DNA of 64,000 nucleotides from assembly GCF_000523235.1 (NCBI RefSeq), contig NZ_CP006850.1:3472001-3536000 (forward strand), written 5' to 3'. Below the pieces are notes generated by a model. That model made no database searches. It worked only from the letters and a program-made list of their open reading frames with translations, and was not told the origin of the DNA. Positions 1 to 10,800 of the stretch are shown here, one piece after another. A program made the position numbers and the translations under genes. Position 1 is the first letter of the stretch. Each line of letters starts with the position of its first letter. The stretch comes from Nocardia nova SH22a. GTDB lineage: Bacteria; Actinomycetota; Actinomycetes; Mycobacteriales; Mycobacteriaceae.

Positions 1-1
1 G

Positions 2-1231
2 CGGGTGATCGAGGATCTGGAGCACTGGCTCGCGACGGTGACCGGCTACGACCGGGTGAGCCTGCAGCCCAATGCCGGTAGCCAGGGGGAGTACGCGGGG
101 CTGCTCGCGATTCGCCGCTACCACCTCGATCGCGGGGACACCCACCGCGACACCTGCCTGATCCCCTCCAGCGCCCACGGCACCAACGCCGCCTCGGCCG
201 CGATGGCCGGGCTGCGGGTCGAGGTCGTGAAATGCCGCGACAACGGCGATGTCGACCTCGACGATCTGCGGGCCAAGATCGCCGATCACGCCGACCGGCT
301 GGCCTGCATCATGATCACCTACCCGTCCACGCACGGCGTCTACGAGCACGAGGTCGCCGAGCTGTGCGCGCTGGTACACGACGCCGGTGGTCAGGTGTAC
401 GTCGACGGCGCGAATCTGAACGCCCTTGTGGGACTTGCCCGTCCGGGGCGCTTCGGTGGTGACGTCTCCCATCTGAACCTGCACAAGACGTTCTGCATTC
501 CGCATGGTGGCGGCGGTCCCGGGGTGGGGCCGGTGGCGGTGCGCGAACATCTGGCGGCCTATCTGCCCGGTGATCCGCTGCGGCCGGACTCGCACGCGGT
601 GTCGGCCGCGCGCTACGGGTCGGCCTCGATCCTGCCGATCACCTGGGCCTATATCCGGATGATGGGCGCCGACGGGCTGCGGCGGGCCACGCTCACCGCG
701 ATCGCCTCGGCGAACTATCTCGCGCGGCGGCTGGATTCGCATTTCCCGGTGCTCTACACCGGTGACAACGGCACGGTCGCGCACGAGTGCATCCTGGATC
801 TACGCGAGATCACCAAGCGCACCGGCGTGACCGTCGACGATGTCGCGAAACGGCTGGCGGACTACGGATTCCACGCCCCGACGATGAGTTTCCCGGTCGC
901 CGGAACCCTGATGGTCGAGCCCACCGAGAGCGAGAACCTCGAAGAACTGGACGCTTTCGCCGACGCGATGATCGCTATCAAGGGCGAGATCGACGCGGTC
1001 GCCGCGGGCACCTGGCCGGTCGAGCAGAGCCCGCTGCGCGGGGCCCCGCACACCGCGGCCTCGCTGGTCGGCGAGTGGACCTATCCCTACAGCCGGGAGA
1101 CCGCGGTGTATCCGAGGGGACTGCACGCGGCGCGGGCCAAGGTGTGGCCCGCGGTCCGGCGCATCGACGGCGCGTTCGGTGACCGCAATCTGGTCTGCTC
1201 GTGCCCGCCGCTCGAGGCCTACACCGACTGA
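2..1231 (+). CDS. gcvP: Glycine dehydrogenase (decarboxylating), C-terminal part (P protein)
   Basis: This is the C-terminal half of the PLP-dependent P protein of the glycine cleavage system, which decarboxylates glycine and passes the aminomethyl group to lipoyl-GcvH. The reading frame is open to the left edge, so the true start lies outside the window; about 409 residues remain of a protein usually near 950. Family signatures visible are [15 protein letters not shown], the PLP-lysine segment [17 protein letters not shown], and the conserved SASILPI and TAYPR-like C-terminal blocks. It converges on the VWA-protein gene with only 21 bp between them. In M. tuberculosis the equivalent gene (gcvB, Rv1832) also lies a few genes from a VWA protein and glcB. 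The identification is secure; only the partial state is a limit. Confidence 0.96.
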   Translation, partial: RVIEDLEHWLATVTGYDRVSLQPNAGSQGEYAGLLAIRRYHLDRGDTHRDTCLIPSSAHGTNAASAAMAGLRVEVVKCRDNGDVDLDDLRAKIADHADRLACIMITYPSTHGVYEHEVAELCALVHDAGGQVYVDGANLNALVGLARPGRFGGDVSHLNLHKTFCIPHGGGGPGVGPVAVREHLAAYLPGDPLRPDSHAVSAARYGSASILPITWAYIRMMGADGLRRATLTAIASANYLARRLDSHFPVLYTGDNGTVAHECILDLREITKRTGVTVDDVAKRLADYGFHAPTMSFPVAGTLMVEPTESENLEELDAFADAMIAIKGEIDAVAAGTWPVEQSPLRGAPHTAASLVGEWTYPYSRETAVYPRGLHAARAKVWPAVRRIDGAFGDRNLVCSCPPLEAYTD

Positions 1232-1252
1232 ACCCCCGTCCGCGAACTGCGA

Positions 1253-2920
1253 TCAGGGCGTGGTCAGCGCGTGGTTGACCGCCGTGCCGAAGGTCATGTC
1301 GTCGGAGGTCGTGACCTTGGTGTAGGTGCCGCCGGTCTTCTGGGACAGATTCTGCAGGGTCTGGCTGCCCTGACCGCCGACGACGATCACGTCGATACGA
1401 ACCTTGTGTGCCGCGTCCGCCCCGGAGATGTCGGAGACGAGCTGATCGGTGGTGGCCGACTGGTCGTTGGGCCCGCCGGTGATCAGCAGGACCGAGTTGG
1501 TCTTGCCCGCGGCGTAGTCCTCACCGGCGCTGCGGTAGGCGGCCTCGAGCGCCTGGTAGGTGTGGTCGGTGTCGGAGCCGTTGAGCGCGACATGTCCCAG
1601 GGCCGTGGACAATTCGGAACGATGCTGATTGCTCAGCGCCGCGGTCGGCGACACGATCCGGTACGGTTTGCCGTCGGCGATGTCGCGCGCGTAGACCCAG
1701 GCGCCCGCGCCGAAGTCCGGCGGCATGGTGTCGAGGGTGGACTGCACGGCCGCGAGGGTGTTGTTCAGCCGTGACATCGAGCCGTCGGACACCGACATCG
1801 CGGCGGAGGTGTCGATGAGGATGGTGGACTGCACGCCGAGCACCGGATGCTCCACCGCCGCCTGCACACTGTCGAGCACCGACTTGGGCGGTGTCGCGGG
1901 GGGAGTGGCGGCGGCGGGCTGGAATCCGTTGTCGGTGAACAGCTTCTGCTGCGCGGGCGCGCGCAGATAGTCGGCGAACATGCCCGCGACCAGATTCTGA
2001 GTCTTGTCGACCCAGCTTCCGGTGAGCAGGGCCGCGGGGTGATCGGCGACCGGCGCCGCCCCGGTCGGCCGGAAGATGCCGACGCCGGAATCGGCCTTCG
2101 CTTGCTGTTCGGTAACTGCCACAGCGTGAATGGCGGCATCGGGTGCGTGCGCGGCATCGGCGACGGTTGCCAGCGCGGCCGCGGTGTCGGTGGATTCCGG
2201 TGCCTCGGCGGCCAATCCGGAGATCGCCGCGACCACCTGACCGGATTTCGCGGACTCGTCGGTGAGCGGATCGGATCCCGACACCGCCGAACCGACCGCC
2301 ACCGCGGCGGCCAGCGAATCGTCACCCGGGGGCAGCGCCATCTTCAGCCCGCCCCAGCTGCCGAAGCCGACGTCGCCGAGCGATCCGCGCTGCAGCCGCG
2401 GCAGATCCGACCAGCTGAGATCGGCCTTGGTGAGCGCCTGGGCCAGCTGATCGGGCGCCGCCACCACGATCGGGCTGACCGCGACCGACGCCGGGGCGCC
2501 CTGCACCAGGCCCGGCACCCGCATCTGCTCGACCGCGCGAGTCGAACTCGGAATCCACAGACCGGGCTGCGGGCCGAGCTCGGCATTCCAGTCCGGCGAG
2601 GTGAGCCCGCCGACCATCGCCGCGGTGGGCTGGGTGGTGACCGAGACCTTCGCGCAGTGGTCGCGCACCACGGGAGTGGTGGCGTTGTAGCGATCGGCGG
2701 CCGCGCGGACCGGACCGGCGACATCGGGATCGACGGTGACCGCGAGGGTGACGGGCCCCTCGATGCACTGCCCGGGCGCGCTGGAGTTCTCCGAGGCCGT
2801 GCGGTTGCTCAGCCAGAACCAGGCCCCGACGGCCGCGATCAGCAGCAGGACCGCCACCACGGTGATAACCAAACTTTTGCTGACGCCCCGTGATCCGTCC
2901 GCGCTGCGATGTGTGCCCAC
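1253..2920 (-). CDS. Membrane-anchored solute-binding/VWA domain protein (Rv1836c-like)
   Basis: About 555 residues. One N-terminal membrane segment (LVITVVAVLLLIAAVGAWFWL minus its last residues) follows a short basic tail, so the bulk is predicted to be extracytoplasmic. A substrate-binding-protein-like domain covers roughly residues 50-350 and a von Willebrand A-like domain the last 200. The VWA metal site is degenerate: the DxSxS motif reads DTSAA, so the second serine is lost, although a later TGGPND loop is kept. I chose the GTG at 2920 because the membrane segment then begins near residue 15; an in-frame start at 2995 would add 25 residues. Position next to gcvP recalls M. tuberculosis Rv1836c. 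Its exact role is unknown; a cell-envelope function is inferred from the membrane anchor. Confidence 0.8.
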   Translation of the reverse strand: MGTHRSADGSRGVSKSLVITVVAVLLLIAAVGAWFWLSNRTASENSSAPGQCIEGPVTLAVTVDPDVAGPVRAAADRYNATTPVVRDHCAKVSVTTQPTAAMVGGLTSPDWNAELGPQPGLWIPSSTRAVEQMRVPGLVQGAPASVAVSPIVVAAPDQLAQALTKADLSWSDLPRLQRGSLGDVGFGSWGGLKMALPPGDDSLAAAVAVGSAVSGSDPLTDESAKSGQVVAAISGLAAEAPESTDTAAALATVADAAHAPDAAIHAVAVTEQQAKADSGVGIFRPTGAAPVADHPAALLTGSWVDKTQNLVAGMFADYLRAPAQQKLFTDNGFQPAAATPPATPPKSVLDSVQAAVEHPVLGVQSTILIDTSAAMSVSDGSMSRLNNTLAAVQSTLDTMPPDFGAGAWVYARDIADGKPYRIVSPTAALSNQHRSELSTALGHVALNGSDTDHTYQALEAAYRSAGEDYAAGKTNSVLLITGGPNDQSATTDQLVSDISGADAAHKVRIDVIVVGGQGSQTLQNLSQKTGGTYTKVTTSDDMTFGTAVNHALTTP

Positions 2921-3092
2921 GATCTGCCAGTGTATGGCCAGCGCGGATCGGCCCGTCGGCCAGGACGGCCCCGATCGCGGCATCGCGGGATTCACTGTTC
3001 CGCAACCGGCTCGGTGACGGCAGTGCCCTGGCGATTCATCGCCGGTTACCTGCCGTGGCTACCGTGACGAGTACTCGGAAGGAGCCGGCGTC

Positions 3093-4046
3093 ATGGAGTT
3101 CCGACATCTAGTCTCGTTCATAACCATCGCCGAAGAACTGCATTTCGGACGCGCAGCGCAGCGCCTGCATCTCACTCAGCCAAGTCTGTCCGCCCAGCTG
3201 CAGAAGCTGGAGAAGTCACTCGGCGCGCAGCTGGTGGCCCGCAACTCGCACGAGGTCCGGCTGACCGCGGCCGGGCGCGAGTTCGAATTGCAGGCCCGCC
3301 AGATCGTCGCCCAGCTGGACCGGGCGGCGCGGGTCGCCAAGGCCACCGCCGAGGGCCGGGCGGGCACCCTCGACATCGGCTACAACCTGCCCGCCAGCAG
3401 GCATGTGCTGCCCGAGGCACTGGCGCACATGACCGACCGGCACCCGGATGTGGTGGTCTCGCTGTGGGAGAAGCGCACCGGGCCGCAGCTGGCCGCGCTG
3501 GCCGACGGCTCGCTGGACATCGCCCTGGTCTACGGTCATCCCAGCACTGCCGAATTCCGCTATCGGCGACTGCTGCACCGGGTGCCGCTGATGGCGGTGG
3601 TGGGGCGGCGGCACCGCTGGGCGGACCGCCCGGGCGTGCCGTTCGCGGAGCTGGAGAGCCAGGAATGCGTCTTGTTCGCTCGCGAGCAGTGCCCCGCCAT
3701 GTACGACGCGATCTTCCGGGCGGCGGCCCAGACCCGCATTTCGCTGGCGGTGGCCCACGTCGCCGACGATCCGGGAGCGACCGCGCATATGGTGTCGGTG
3801 CGCCCATTCGTCGGATTCGCCTCGCTGCCGCGCGCTATTTCGATGGGGATGGGCGCACCGGGCAGTAATTCGGTGGCGGTGAAATTATCGGATCCGGTAC
3901 CCACTCTGGATTTGTATGCGGTGTGGCGTTCGGCGGAGACCAATCCGGCGGTCGCGGCATTCCTGGACTGTCTGGACGCACTCGGATCCGCCGATTCCGC
4001 ACAGATCGATGATGGCCGCGAAGTATCGGCCGCGGGTATTCGATAG
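3093..4046 (+). CDS. LysR-family transcriptional regulator
   Basis: A 317-residue LysR regulator. The N-terminal winged helix-turn-helix is typical (MEFRHLVSFITIAEELHFGR, then AAQRLHLTQPSLSAQLQKLE), and the remainder is a periplasmic-binding-protein-like effector domain. The ATG at 3093 is preceded by a good ribosome site (GGAAGGAG about 10 nt upstream). It is divergent from the VWA gene across 172 bp and lies 75 bp upstream of, and in the same direction as, the acyl-CoA ligase gene that opens the lipid-synthase arm. By position it is the only pathway-type regulator at the cluster, so control of the cluster is a reasonable inference, but no clear T-N11-A operator was identified by eye. Confidence 0.92.
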   Translation: MEFRHLVSFITIAEELHFGRAAQRLHLTQPSLSAQLQKLEKSLGAQLVARNSHEVRLTAAGREFELQARQIVAQLDRAARVAKATAEGRAGTLDIGYNLPASRHVLPEALAHMTDRHPDVVVSLWEKRTGPQLAALADGSLDIALVYGHPSTAEFRYRRLLHRVPLMAVVGRRHRWADRPGVPFAELESQECVLFAREQCPAMYDAIFRAAAQTRISLAVAHVADDPGATAHMVSVRPFVGFASLPRAISMGMGAPGSNSVAVKLSDPVPTLDLYAVWRSAETNPAVAAFLDCLDALGSADSAQIDDGREVSAAGIR

Positions 4047-4121
4047 GCAATGACTTTCGCGCGGTAGGAACGGCGCGCACGACGGCGACGAGAATGGCCG
4101 GGCCGGACCAGAATTCCTTAC

Positions 4122-5864
4122 GTGAATACTGCGTCCCCGACCGAATCTCCGATCGGCGAGTCCCGTATCGCCGAACCGCGGGCCGCCGCGTCCGCCATAC
4201 TCGCCGCCCGGTCCGACGGTCCCGCCGGGATCGAACCGGCGGCCACCGCGAACCTCTACTCGATCCTCGCCGAGGCGGCCGCGCGCTACCCCGCCCGGCA
4301 GAGCCTGGCCGCGGCCGAGGGCACGCCGCTGACCTGCGCCGAACTGAACCAGCGGGTGCGGGCCGTGGCCTCGGCGCTGCTCGGCCACGGCGTCGCGGCG
4401 GGCGATCGCATCGTGGTACTCGGGCCCACCCGCCTGGAGTGGGCGCTGGCCGACTGTGCCGCGCTGGCGGTGGGCGCGGTCGTCGTGCCGGTGTATCCGA
4501 CCTCCTCGCACACCCAGCTCGAACACATCGTCCGAGACAGTGGCAGTGCGCATTTCGTGGCCGAGACCGACGCGGACGCCCAGCGGCTGACGGCGGCCGG
4601 GGCGGGCGAGGTGTGGTCGTTCGACCGGATCGGGGAATGGTCGCGCGGCCGGGTGCGAGCCGATCTGGACGAGCGGATCGACCGGGTGCGCGCCGACGAC
4701 CTGGCCATGATCGTCTACACCAGCGGCACCACCGGGTTGTCCAAGGGCTGCATGATCACCCACCGCAACATGTACGTCTCGGCGGCCAACACGGTGTTGC
4801 AGACCGGCGCGCTGTTCGAGGGCGTCACCGCGCTCGCGCTGCCGCTGTCGCACGTCTTCGGCCAGACCATGTTGTTCGCCTGCCTGTTCGGCGGCGCTCG
4901 CACGCACCTGCTGGCGAATATCGCCGATCTGGTGCCCGCGCTGGCGCGGGTGCGCCCGACCTTCCTCGCGCTGATCCCCTACGCGCTGGAGAAGATTCGC
5001 AAACACTGCCGCACCCTGCTCACCGGCCCGGCCGAGCAGGAAGCGGTGGTCCAGGGCCTGCTGATCCTCTCCGGATCGGAACCGACAGCGGCACAGGACG
5101 ATCCGGTCGCCGCCGCACTGGGCGGGCGACTGCGGTATGTGATCTCCGGCGGCGCCTCGCTCGACGATTCGACCGCCGGATTCTTCGCCGCGTCCGGCAC
5201 CGTGATCCTCAACTGCTACGGCCTCACCGAGGCGGCGACGGCGGTGACGGTCAGCGCCCCGGAGACCAATCGCGTCGGCACCGTGGGCAGGCCGATCCCC
5301 GGCACCTCCGTGGCCGTCGCCACCGACGGCGAGGTCCTGGTGCGGGGCCCGCACGTGACTCCGGGCTACTGGGGGGCCGCCGGCGCGGACCGGCCGGTGG
5401 ACGACCGGGGCTGGCTGCACACCGGCGATGTGGGACGGCTCGAGGACGGCTATCTGCGAATCACCGGGCGTAAGAAGGAGATTCTGGTGACCTCCGGCGG
5501 CAAGAACGTCGCGCCCACGCCGCTCGAGGACCGGGTGCGGCTGCATCCGCTGGTCAGCAACTGCATGGTGGTCGGCGAGGGCCGTCCCTTCGTGGCCGCC
5601 CTGGTGACCCTGGATCCCGACCGGACCGCGGCCTGGCAGCGGAAATTCCCCGGCGCCGACCCGGCGACCGCCGTCCAGGACGCGATCGACGACGCCAATT
5701 CCCTGGTGTCGCGCGCGGAGTCCATTCGCGCGTTCCGCATCGTCCCGGGTGATTTCACCATCGCCGACGGATTACTGACCTCCTCACGAAAACTGCGTCG
5801 CGCCGCGATCGCGGAAACCTGTTCGGCCGAAATAGATCAGCTCTACCTCGACCACCGAAAGTGA
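4122..5864 (+). CDS. Long-chain acyl-CoA synthetase / acyl-AMP ligase (FadD-like)
   Basis: A 580-residue ANL-superfamily adenylating enzyme expected to activate a fatty acid as acyl-AMP and transfer it to CoA or a carrier protein. The AMP-binding P-loop YTSGTTGLSKGCM is near residues 196-208, the adenine-binding YGLTEA block near 366, the DRGWLHTGD motif near 427, and the C-terminal catalytic-lysine region after ITGRKKEIL near 447-461. Overall it resembles FadD15/FAA1-type enzymes. The GTG start follows a weak ribosome site. It is the first gene of a tight plus-strand run (7 bp to the next gene) leading into the PKS, so it may load a starter or activate the product; which substrate it uses cannot be read from the sequence. 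Confidence 0.88.
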   Translation: MNTASPTESPIGESRIAEPRAAASAILAARSDGPAGIEPAATANLYSILAEAAARYPARQSLAAAEGTPLTCAELNQRVRAVASALLGHGVAAGDRIVVLGPTRLEWALADCAALAVGAVVVPVYPTSSHTQLEHIVRDSGSAHFVAETDADAQRLTAAGAGEVWSFDRIGEWSRGRVRADLDERIDRVRADDLAMIVYTSGTTGLSKGCMITHRNMYVSAANTVLQTGALFEGVTALALPLSHVFGQTMLFACLFGGARTHLLANIADLVPALARVRPTFLALIPYALEKIRKHCRTLLTGPAEQEAVVQGLLILSGSEPTAAQDDPVAAALGGRLRYVISGGASLDDSTAGFFAASGTVILNCYGLTEAATAVTVSAPETNRVGTVGRPIPGTSVAVATDGEVLVRGPHVTPGYWGAAGADRPVDDRGWLHTGDVGRLEDGYLRITGRKKEILVTSGGKNVAPTPLEDRVRLHPLVSNCMVVGEGRPFVAALVTLDPDRTAAWQRKFPGADPATAVQDAIDDANSLVSRAESIRAFRIVPGDFTIADGLLTSSRKLRRAAIAETCSAEIDQLYLDHRK

Positions 5865-5871
5865 ACGGAAC

Positions 5872-7122
5872 ATGCACGATGTGATCGTTGTCGGTACCCG
5901 CGTCTCCGGTGCGCCGCTGGCCATGTTGCTGGCCCGCAAAGGCTATCGGGTGCTCGCCGTGGACCGCGCCACATTTCCCAGCGACACCGCCTCCACCCAT
6001 TACATTCATCAGGCCGGTCTGGGATTTCTGAAGAAATGGGATCTGCTGGACCGGGTGATCGCCACCGGATGTCCGCCGGTGCGTCATCTGAATTTCACCT
6101 ACACCGATATCGATATTCGCGGTATGGCCGATCCGGCGCCCGACGGTATCGACGCCGTGTACTGCCCGCGCCGGACGGTGCTGGACAAGATCCTCGTCGA
6201 CGCGGCCGATGCCGCCGGCGCCGAGCTGATCGAAGGGTTCGCGGTGACCGGGCTGCTGCGCGACGGCGACCGCGTCGTGGGTGTTCGCGGCCGGGCGGGC
6301 GAGGGGCCCGAGCGCGAGTTCCGGGCCCGGCTGGTCGTCGGCGCCGACGGGGCGAGTTCCACGGTCGCCAAGGAGGTCGGCGCGCAGGTGTACGAGGGCT
6401 CACCGGCGGCCTGCTTCGTCTACTACTCGTACTACGACGGGCTGGACTGGGGCATGCAGCACCGCACCGGATTCGGGGAGCAGCAGTTCGCCTCCTGGCC
6501 GACCAACGACGGCCTGGCACTGGTGGCGGTGATGCGCAAGCGCGACCGGTTCCGGGAATTCCGCGCCGATCCCGACGGCGGCGTGCAGGAGATCGTCGAT
6601 CAGATCGATCCGTTGTTCGGCGCGCAGCTGCGGGAGCTGGGCACCCGGGTGGAGCCGTTCCGGCCCATGCTGTACCCGGACAACTACCGTCGCCGGTCCT
6701 TCGGCCCGGGCTGGGCGCTGGTCGGCGACGCCGGTTACCACAAGGACCCGTTCACCGGCTGGGGCATCACCGACTCGTTCAAATACGCGCAGCTGCTCGC
6801 CGATCTGGTGGACGAAAGTCTCGCGGGCACACGGCCGTTCGAACAGACCCTGCCCGAATATCAGCGCGAGCGGGATGCGCAGAGCGCCAGCACCTTCGAG
6901 CTGACCCTGAGTATCTCCGAATTGTCGCTGACCCCCTACTACGATTCGGTGTTCCGGGCCACCAGCATGAGCCCCGGCTACACCGAGAAGTTCTTCGGCC
7001 TGATCGCCGGGCTGTACCCGCCGGAGAAGTTCTTCGGTGAGGCGGAACTGGCCGAACTGTACGAGCAGGTCGGATTCCCCGAACAGGCTCGGCACGTGAG
7101 CAAATCGGCGGCCGCGCTGTGA
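5872..7122 (+). CDS. FAD-dependent oxidoreductase (PHBH/geranylgeranyl-reductase-like)
   Basis: A 416-residue flavoprotein of the group that includes aromatic hydroxylases and geranylgeranyl reductases. The N-terminal dinucleotide-binding fold has VVGTRVSGAPLA, which departs from the classic GxGxxG. A second FAD motif GADGASST is near residue 160, and the C-terminal FAD block GDAGYHKDPFTGWGITDS is near residue 285. Seven bases separate it from the ligase gene and it overlaps the following hydrolase gene by 4 bp, which puts it in the lipid-synthase operon. It could hydroxylate, epoxidise or reduce the acyl product. Halogenase motifs (GxGxxG with WxWxIP) are not seen. Confidence 0.85.
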   Translation: MHDVIVVGTRVSGAPLAMLLARKGYRVLAVDRATFPSDTASTHYIHQAGLGFLKKWDLLDRVIATGCPPVRHLNFTYTDIDIRGMADPAPDGIDAVYCPRRTVLDKILVDAADAAGAELIEGFAVTGLLRDGDRVVGVRGRAGEGPEREFRARLVVGADGASSTVAKEVGAQVYEGSPAACFVYYSYYDGLDWGMQHRTGFGEQQFASWPTNDGLALVAVMRKRDRFREFRADPDGGVQEIVDQIDPLFGAQLRELGTRVEPFRPMLYPDNYRRRSFGPGWALVGDAGYHKDPFTGWGITDSFKYAQLLADLVDESLAGTRPFEQTLPEYQRERDAQSASTFELTLSISELSLTPYYDSVFRATSMSPGYTEKFFGLIAGLYPPEKFFGEAELAELYEQVGFPEQARHVSKSAAAL

Positions 7123-7718
7123 GCGCGGCGGGACTGGTCGCACTCGGCGACAGCTTCGTGGAGGGCCGCGGCGATCCGGCTCCCGGCGGCGGCTACCGCG
7201 GCTGGGTGCCCCGGCTGGGCGGAGCACTGGGCCTGCGGCCCGCCGCGATCCGCAATCACGGCACGCACGGCGCCACCACCGGCGACGTGGTGGCACGGCA
7301 GCTGCCCGCGGTGGTGCGGGCTCCGCTCTACGGCGTGGTCGTCGGCGTGAACGACCTGGTGAGCGCGTTCGATCCGGCGGCGTTCGAGGACAATCTGCAC
7401 ACCGTCTTCGGCACGCTCCGCGACCGCGGCGCAACGGTTTTCACCGCCGACTATCCCGACATCCCGGCGCGGCTGCCGGTGCCGGAGGGCTTTCGTGCCC
7501 TGCTGCGGGAACGGTTCGGCTTCGCCAACCGGGCCGTCGCCCGGGTCGCCGCCGAACACGGCGCACTGCTGCTGGACCTGTCGGCCCGCCCCGAATGGGA
7601 GCTGGGCGGCACCTGGACCGGGGACGGGCTGCATCCGAGCCCGTCCGGGCACCGGCTGTTCGCCGCGGCGGCCGCGGAGCTGATCGCCGCCACCACCGCG
7701 AGCACCGTCGCCGCCTGA
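7119..7718 (+). CDS. SGNH/GDSL-family hydrolase
   Basis: A 199-residue SGNH hydrolase (esterase, thioesterase or lipase type). The catalytic serine lies in block I, ALGDSFVEG, near residue 11; block III GVNDL carries the oxyanion asparagine; and block V DGLHPSPSGH carries the Asp-His pair near the C-terminus. There is no signal peptide, so it is probably cytoplasmic. The GTG start overlaps the upstream stop as GTGA, indicating translational coupling. Placed just before the megasynthase, it is a candidate for releasing or trimming an acyl product, by inference from position only. Confidence 0.88.
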   Translation: MSAAGLVALGDSFVEGRGDPAPGGGYRGWVPRLGGALGLRPAAIRNHGTHGATTGDVVARQLPAVVRAPLYGVVVGVNDLVSAFDPAAFEDNLHTVFGTLRDRGATVFTADYPDIPARLPVPEGFRALLRERFGFANRAVARVAAEHGALLLDLSARPEWELGGTWTGDGLHPSPSGHRLFAAAAAELIAATTASTVAA

Positions 7719-7813
7719 GCGGTACCTGTGCCCCGGAGCAACGGCGCGCCCGGGCCCGTCCCTGTACCACCGCGAAATACGGCTCACCACATCATGGTTC
7801 GAGAGGATTATCC

Positions 7814-10800
7814 GTGACGGACGACAGACGCCTGGCTCGCGACCCGATTGCCATCGTCGGGATGTCGGGCCTGCTGCCCAAGGCGCGCAACCATCGAGAG
7901 TACTGGCAGAACATCGTCGACGGGGTCGACTGCACCGACGAGGTGCCGCCGTCGCGCTGGCAGCTCGACGACTACTACGACGAGGATCCGGCGGCCCCGG
8001 ACAAGACCTATGCGCGGCACGGCGCCTTCGTGCCGGACGTCGATTTCGACCCCCTCGAATTCGGGCTGCCGCCCAATCAACTCGAGGTGACCAGCACGAT
8101 GCAGACCCTCAGCCTCGGGGTGGCGCGCGATCTGCTCGCCGATGCCGGGGCCACCGGATCGGGGTGGTACGACCCGGCCCGCACGGGTGTGGTGCTGGGA
8201 ACCACCGGGCCGGTGCCGCTGATGCATCCGCTCGCGGCGCGGCTGTCCACGCCGGTGCTGAAGCGGGCCGCGCGCTCGGTGGGCCTCACCGCGGCGGACG
8301 CCGACGCGATCGCCGACCGGTTCACCGCGGCCTTCGCGCCCTGGGAGGAGAATTCGTTTCCGGGGCTGCTGGCCAATGTGGTGGCCGGGCGGGTCGCCAA
8401 CCGGCTCGGGCTGGGCGGGATGAACTGCACCGTCGACGCGGCCTGCGCGGCCTCGCTGGCGGCGATTCGCACCGCGATCGCGGAACTGCGCGACGGCCGG
8501 GCCGACATGATGATCACCGGCGGCGTCGACACCGAGAACACCATCTTCATCTACATGTGCTTCAGCAAGGTCGGCGCGCTGTCGCATCGCGGGCGGATCA
8601 GCCCGTTCGACGCGGGGGCCGACGGCACGCTGCTCGGTGAAGGCATTTCGATGCTGGCGCTGCGCCGGCTCGCGGACGCGCGCCGCGACGGCAACCGGAT
8701 CTACGCGGTGATCCGCGGTCTGGGCTCGTCGAGCGACGGGCGGGCCAAGAGCATCTACGCACCCGTCGCCGCCGGGCAGCGGGTGGCGCTGGATCGCGCC
8801 TACGCCGACGCCGACTGCTCACCGGCCGATATCGCGCTCATCGAGGCGCACGCCACCGGCACCGCCGTCGGCGACCGCACCGAGCTCACGGCGCTGAAAG
8901 CGCTGCTGTCCGAGGCCACGACGGAGCCGGGTCTCGTGGCGCTGGGCAGTGTGAAATCTCAGATCGGGCACACCAAGGGCGCGGCCGGTTCGGCGAGTGT
9001 GATGAAACTGGCGCTCGCGCTGCACCAGAAGGTGCTGCCGGGCACGATCAATGTCGACACCCCGAATCCCGAGATCGATTCCGCCGCCGCGCCGTTCTAT
9101 GTGAACAGCCGCACCCGGCCGTGGATCCGGGATCCGAGGCGGCCGGTACGGCGCGCGGCGGCGTCGGCGATGGGCTTCGGCGGCACCAACTTCCACCTGG
9201 TGCTGGAGGAGGCCGACGACGCTCGCCCGCCGCTGCTGCACCGCACCCCGCGTGCCCATATCTGGCACGCCTCCGACGTGGCCGGGCTGATCGACGCGGT
9301 GCGCGGCACCGCGGGCGGGGACGGCGGCGGCATTCCCGACGACCACGCGCGGATCGGATTCGTGTCGGTCGACGACGAGGCGGCGGCGGAGCTGCGGACG
9401 CTGGCGGTGGACGAGCTGATACGCAATCCCGATGCGCCGCACTGGGATCACCCGGAGGGCGTGTACTTCCGCGCCGCCGCGCTGCCCGAACGCAAGGTGG
9501 GCGCGCTGTTCGCCGGACAGGGCAGCCAGTATGTCGACATGGGTGTGGCTGCGGCGCTGAACAATCCGCCGGTCGGCGCCGCCTTCGACGCCGCCGACGC
9601 CGCCTTCGCCGATGCCGGGGCGCGGCTGGCCGGGGTGGTGTTCCCGCCGCCCGCGTTCGACGAGGACACCCGGGCCCGGCAGGAGAATCTGCTGCGGCGC
9701 ACGGAATTCGCGCAACCGGCGATCGGGGCGCTGTCGGCGGGCCAGTTCGACGTGCTGCGCGCCTGCGGGTTGCGGGCCGACGGCTGTCTGGGCCACAGCT
9801 TCGGCGAACTCACCGCGCTGTGGGCCGCGGGCGCGCTCACCGACGAGGACTTCTACGCGCTGGCCCGGGCGCGTGGTGCGGCCATGACGGTCGCCGAGGG
9901 CGTCGAGGCCGGGACCATGGTCGCGGTGGGCGCCTCCCGGGCCGATGTGGAACGGGTCGTCGCCGACGTCGCCGATGTCTGGATCTGCAATCACAACGCA
10001 CCCGATCAGGTGGTGGTCGGCGGCGGCACCGGCGCGGTGGCCGCGATCACCGCGATATTCACCGAAAAGGGCTGGGTCACACGGCAGTTGCCGGTCTCCG
10101 GGGCGTTCCACACCCCGTATGTGGGACATGCGGTGGAGAGCTTCGGGGCGGCCGTGGCGGCGGTGCGCATCGGTGCGCCCGCCGTACCCGTCTACGCCGA
10201 CACCCGCGGTGCGAGTTACAGCGCCGATCCGCAGGTCAACCGCGCCACGCTGACGGCGCAGCTCAGCAATCCGGTCGAATTCCACGACGCGCTGACCGCC
10301 ATGCGCGCCGACGGCTGCACCGTCTTCGTGGAATTCGGGCCCAAACAGGTGCTGACCTCGCTGGTGCGGCGCACCTTTGGGGACGAGGTCATCGCCATCG
10401 CGACCGATTCGGGGCCCATCGGCAACGGTGATCTGTCGCTCAAGCGGGCGGCGGTGCGGCTGGCCGTGCTCGGCTTCGATCTGCGCGGGATCAACCGTTA
10501 CAGTGCGCCGGATCCCGACCCGGCACGCAAACCCGCGATGGCGGTGACGATTTCGGCGCCGGAGTATGTGCCCGAGACCCGTCGTGCCGCTTATGCCGCG
10601 GCATTGGCGGGCGGGTACCAAGTATCGGGTGCGGACGACTCCGCCGCGGTGTCGAACGGTGGAGTCGCCGCAGCGGCACGTACGTTCACCGGCGCCGCGG
10701 TGGCGCGGCCGGAGCCCGAATCGGGCGCTGACGGAAACGGTTCCGGCACCGTGACTTCGGCGACTGCTCTCGCAAACGGGGCCGATGCCGCCGATGTTAC

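Noticed and set aside
3885..5546. Minus-strand frame opposite the acyl-CoA ligase
   Set aside because: Arg/Gly/His-rich shadow of a well-formed AMP-binding enzyme, with no domain of its own.
5872..7122. Flavin-dependent halogenase
   Set aside because: The characteristic WxWxIP motif is absent; the protein fits the PHBH/geranylgeranyl-reductase group.
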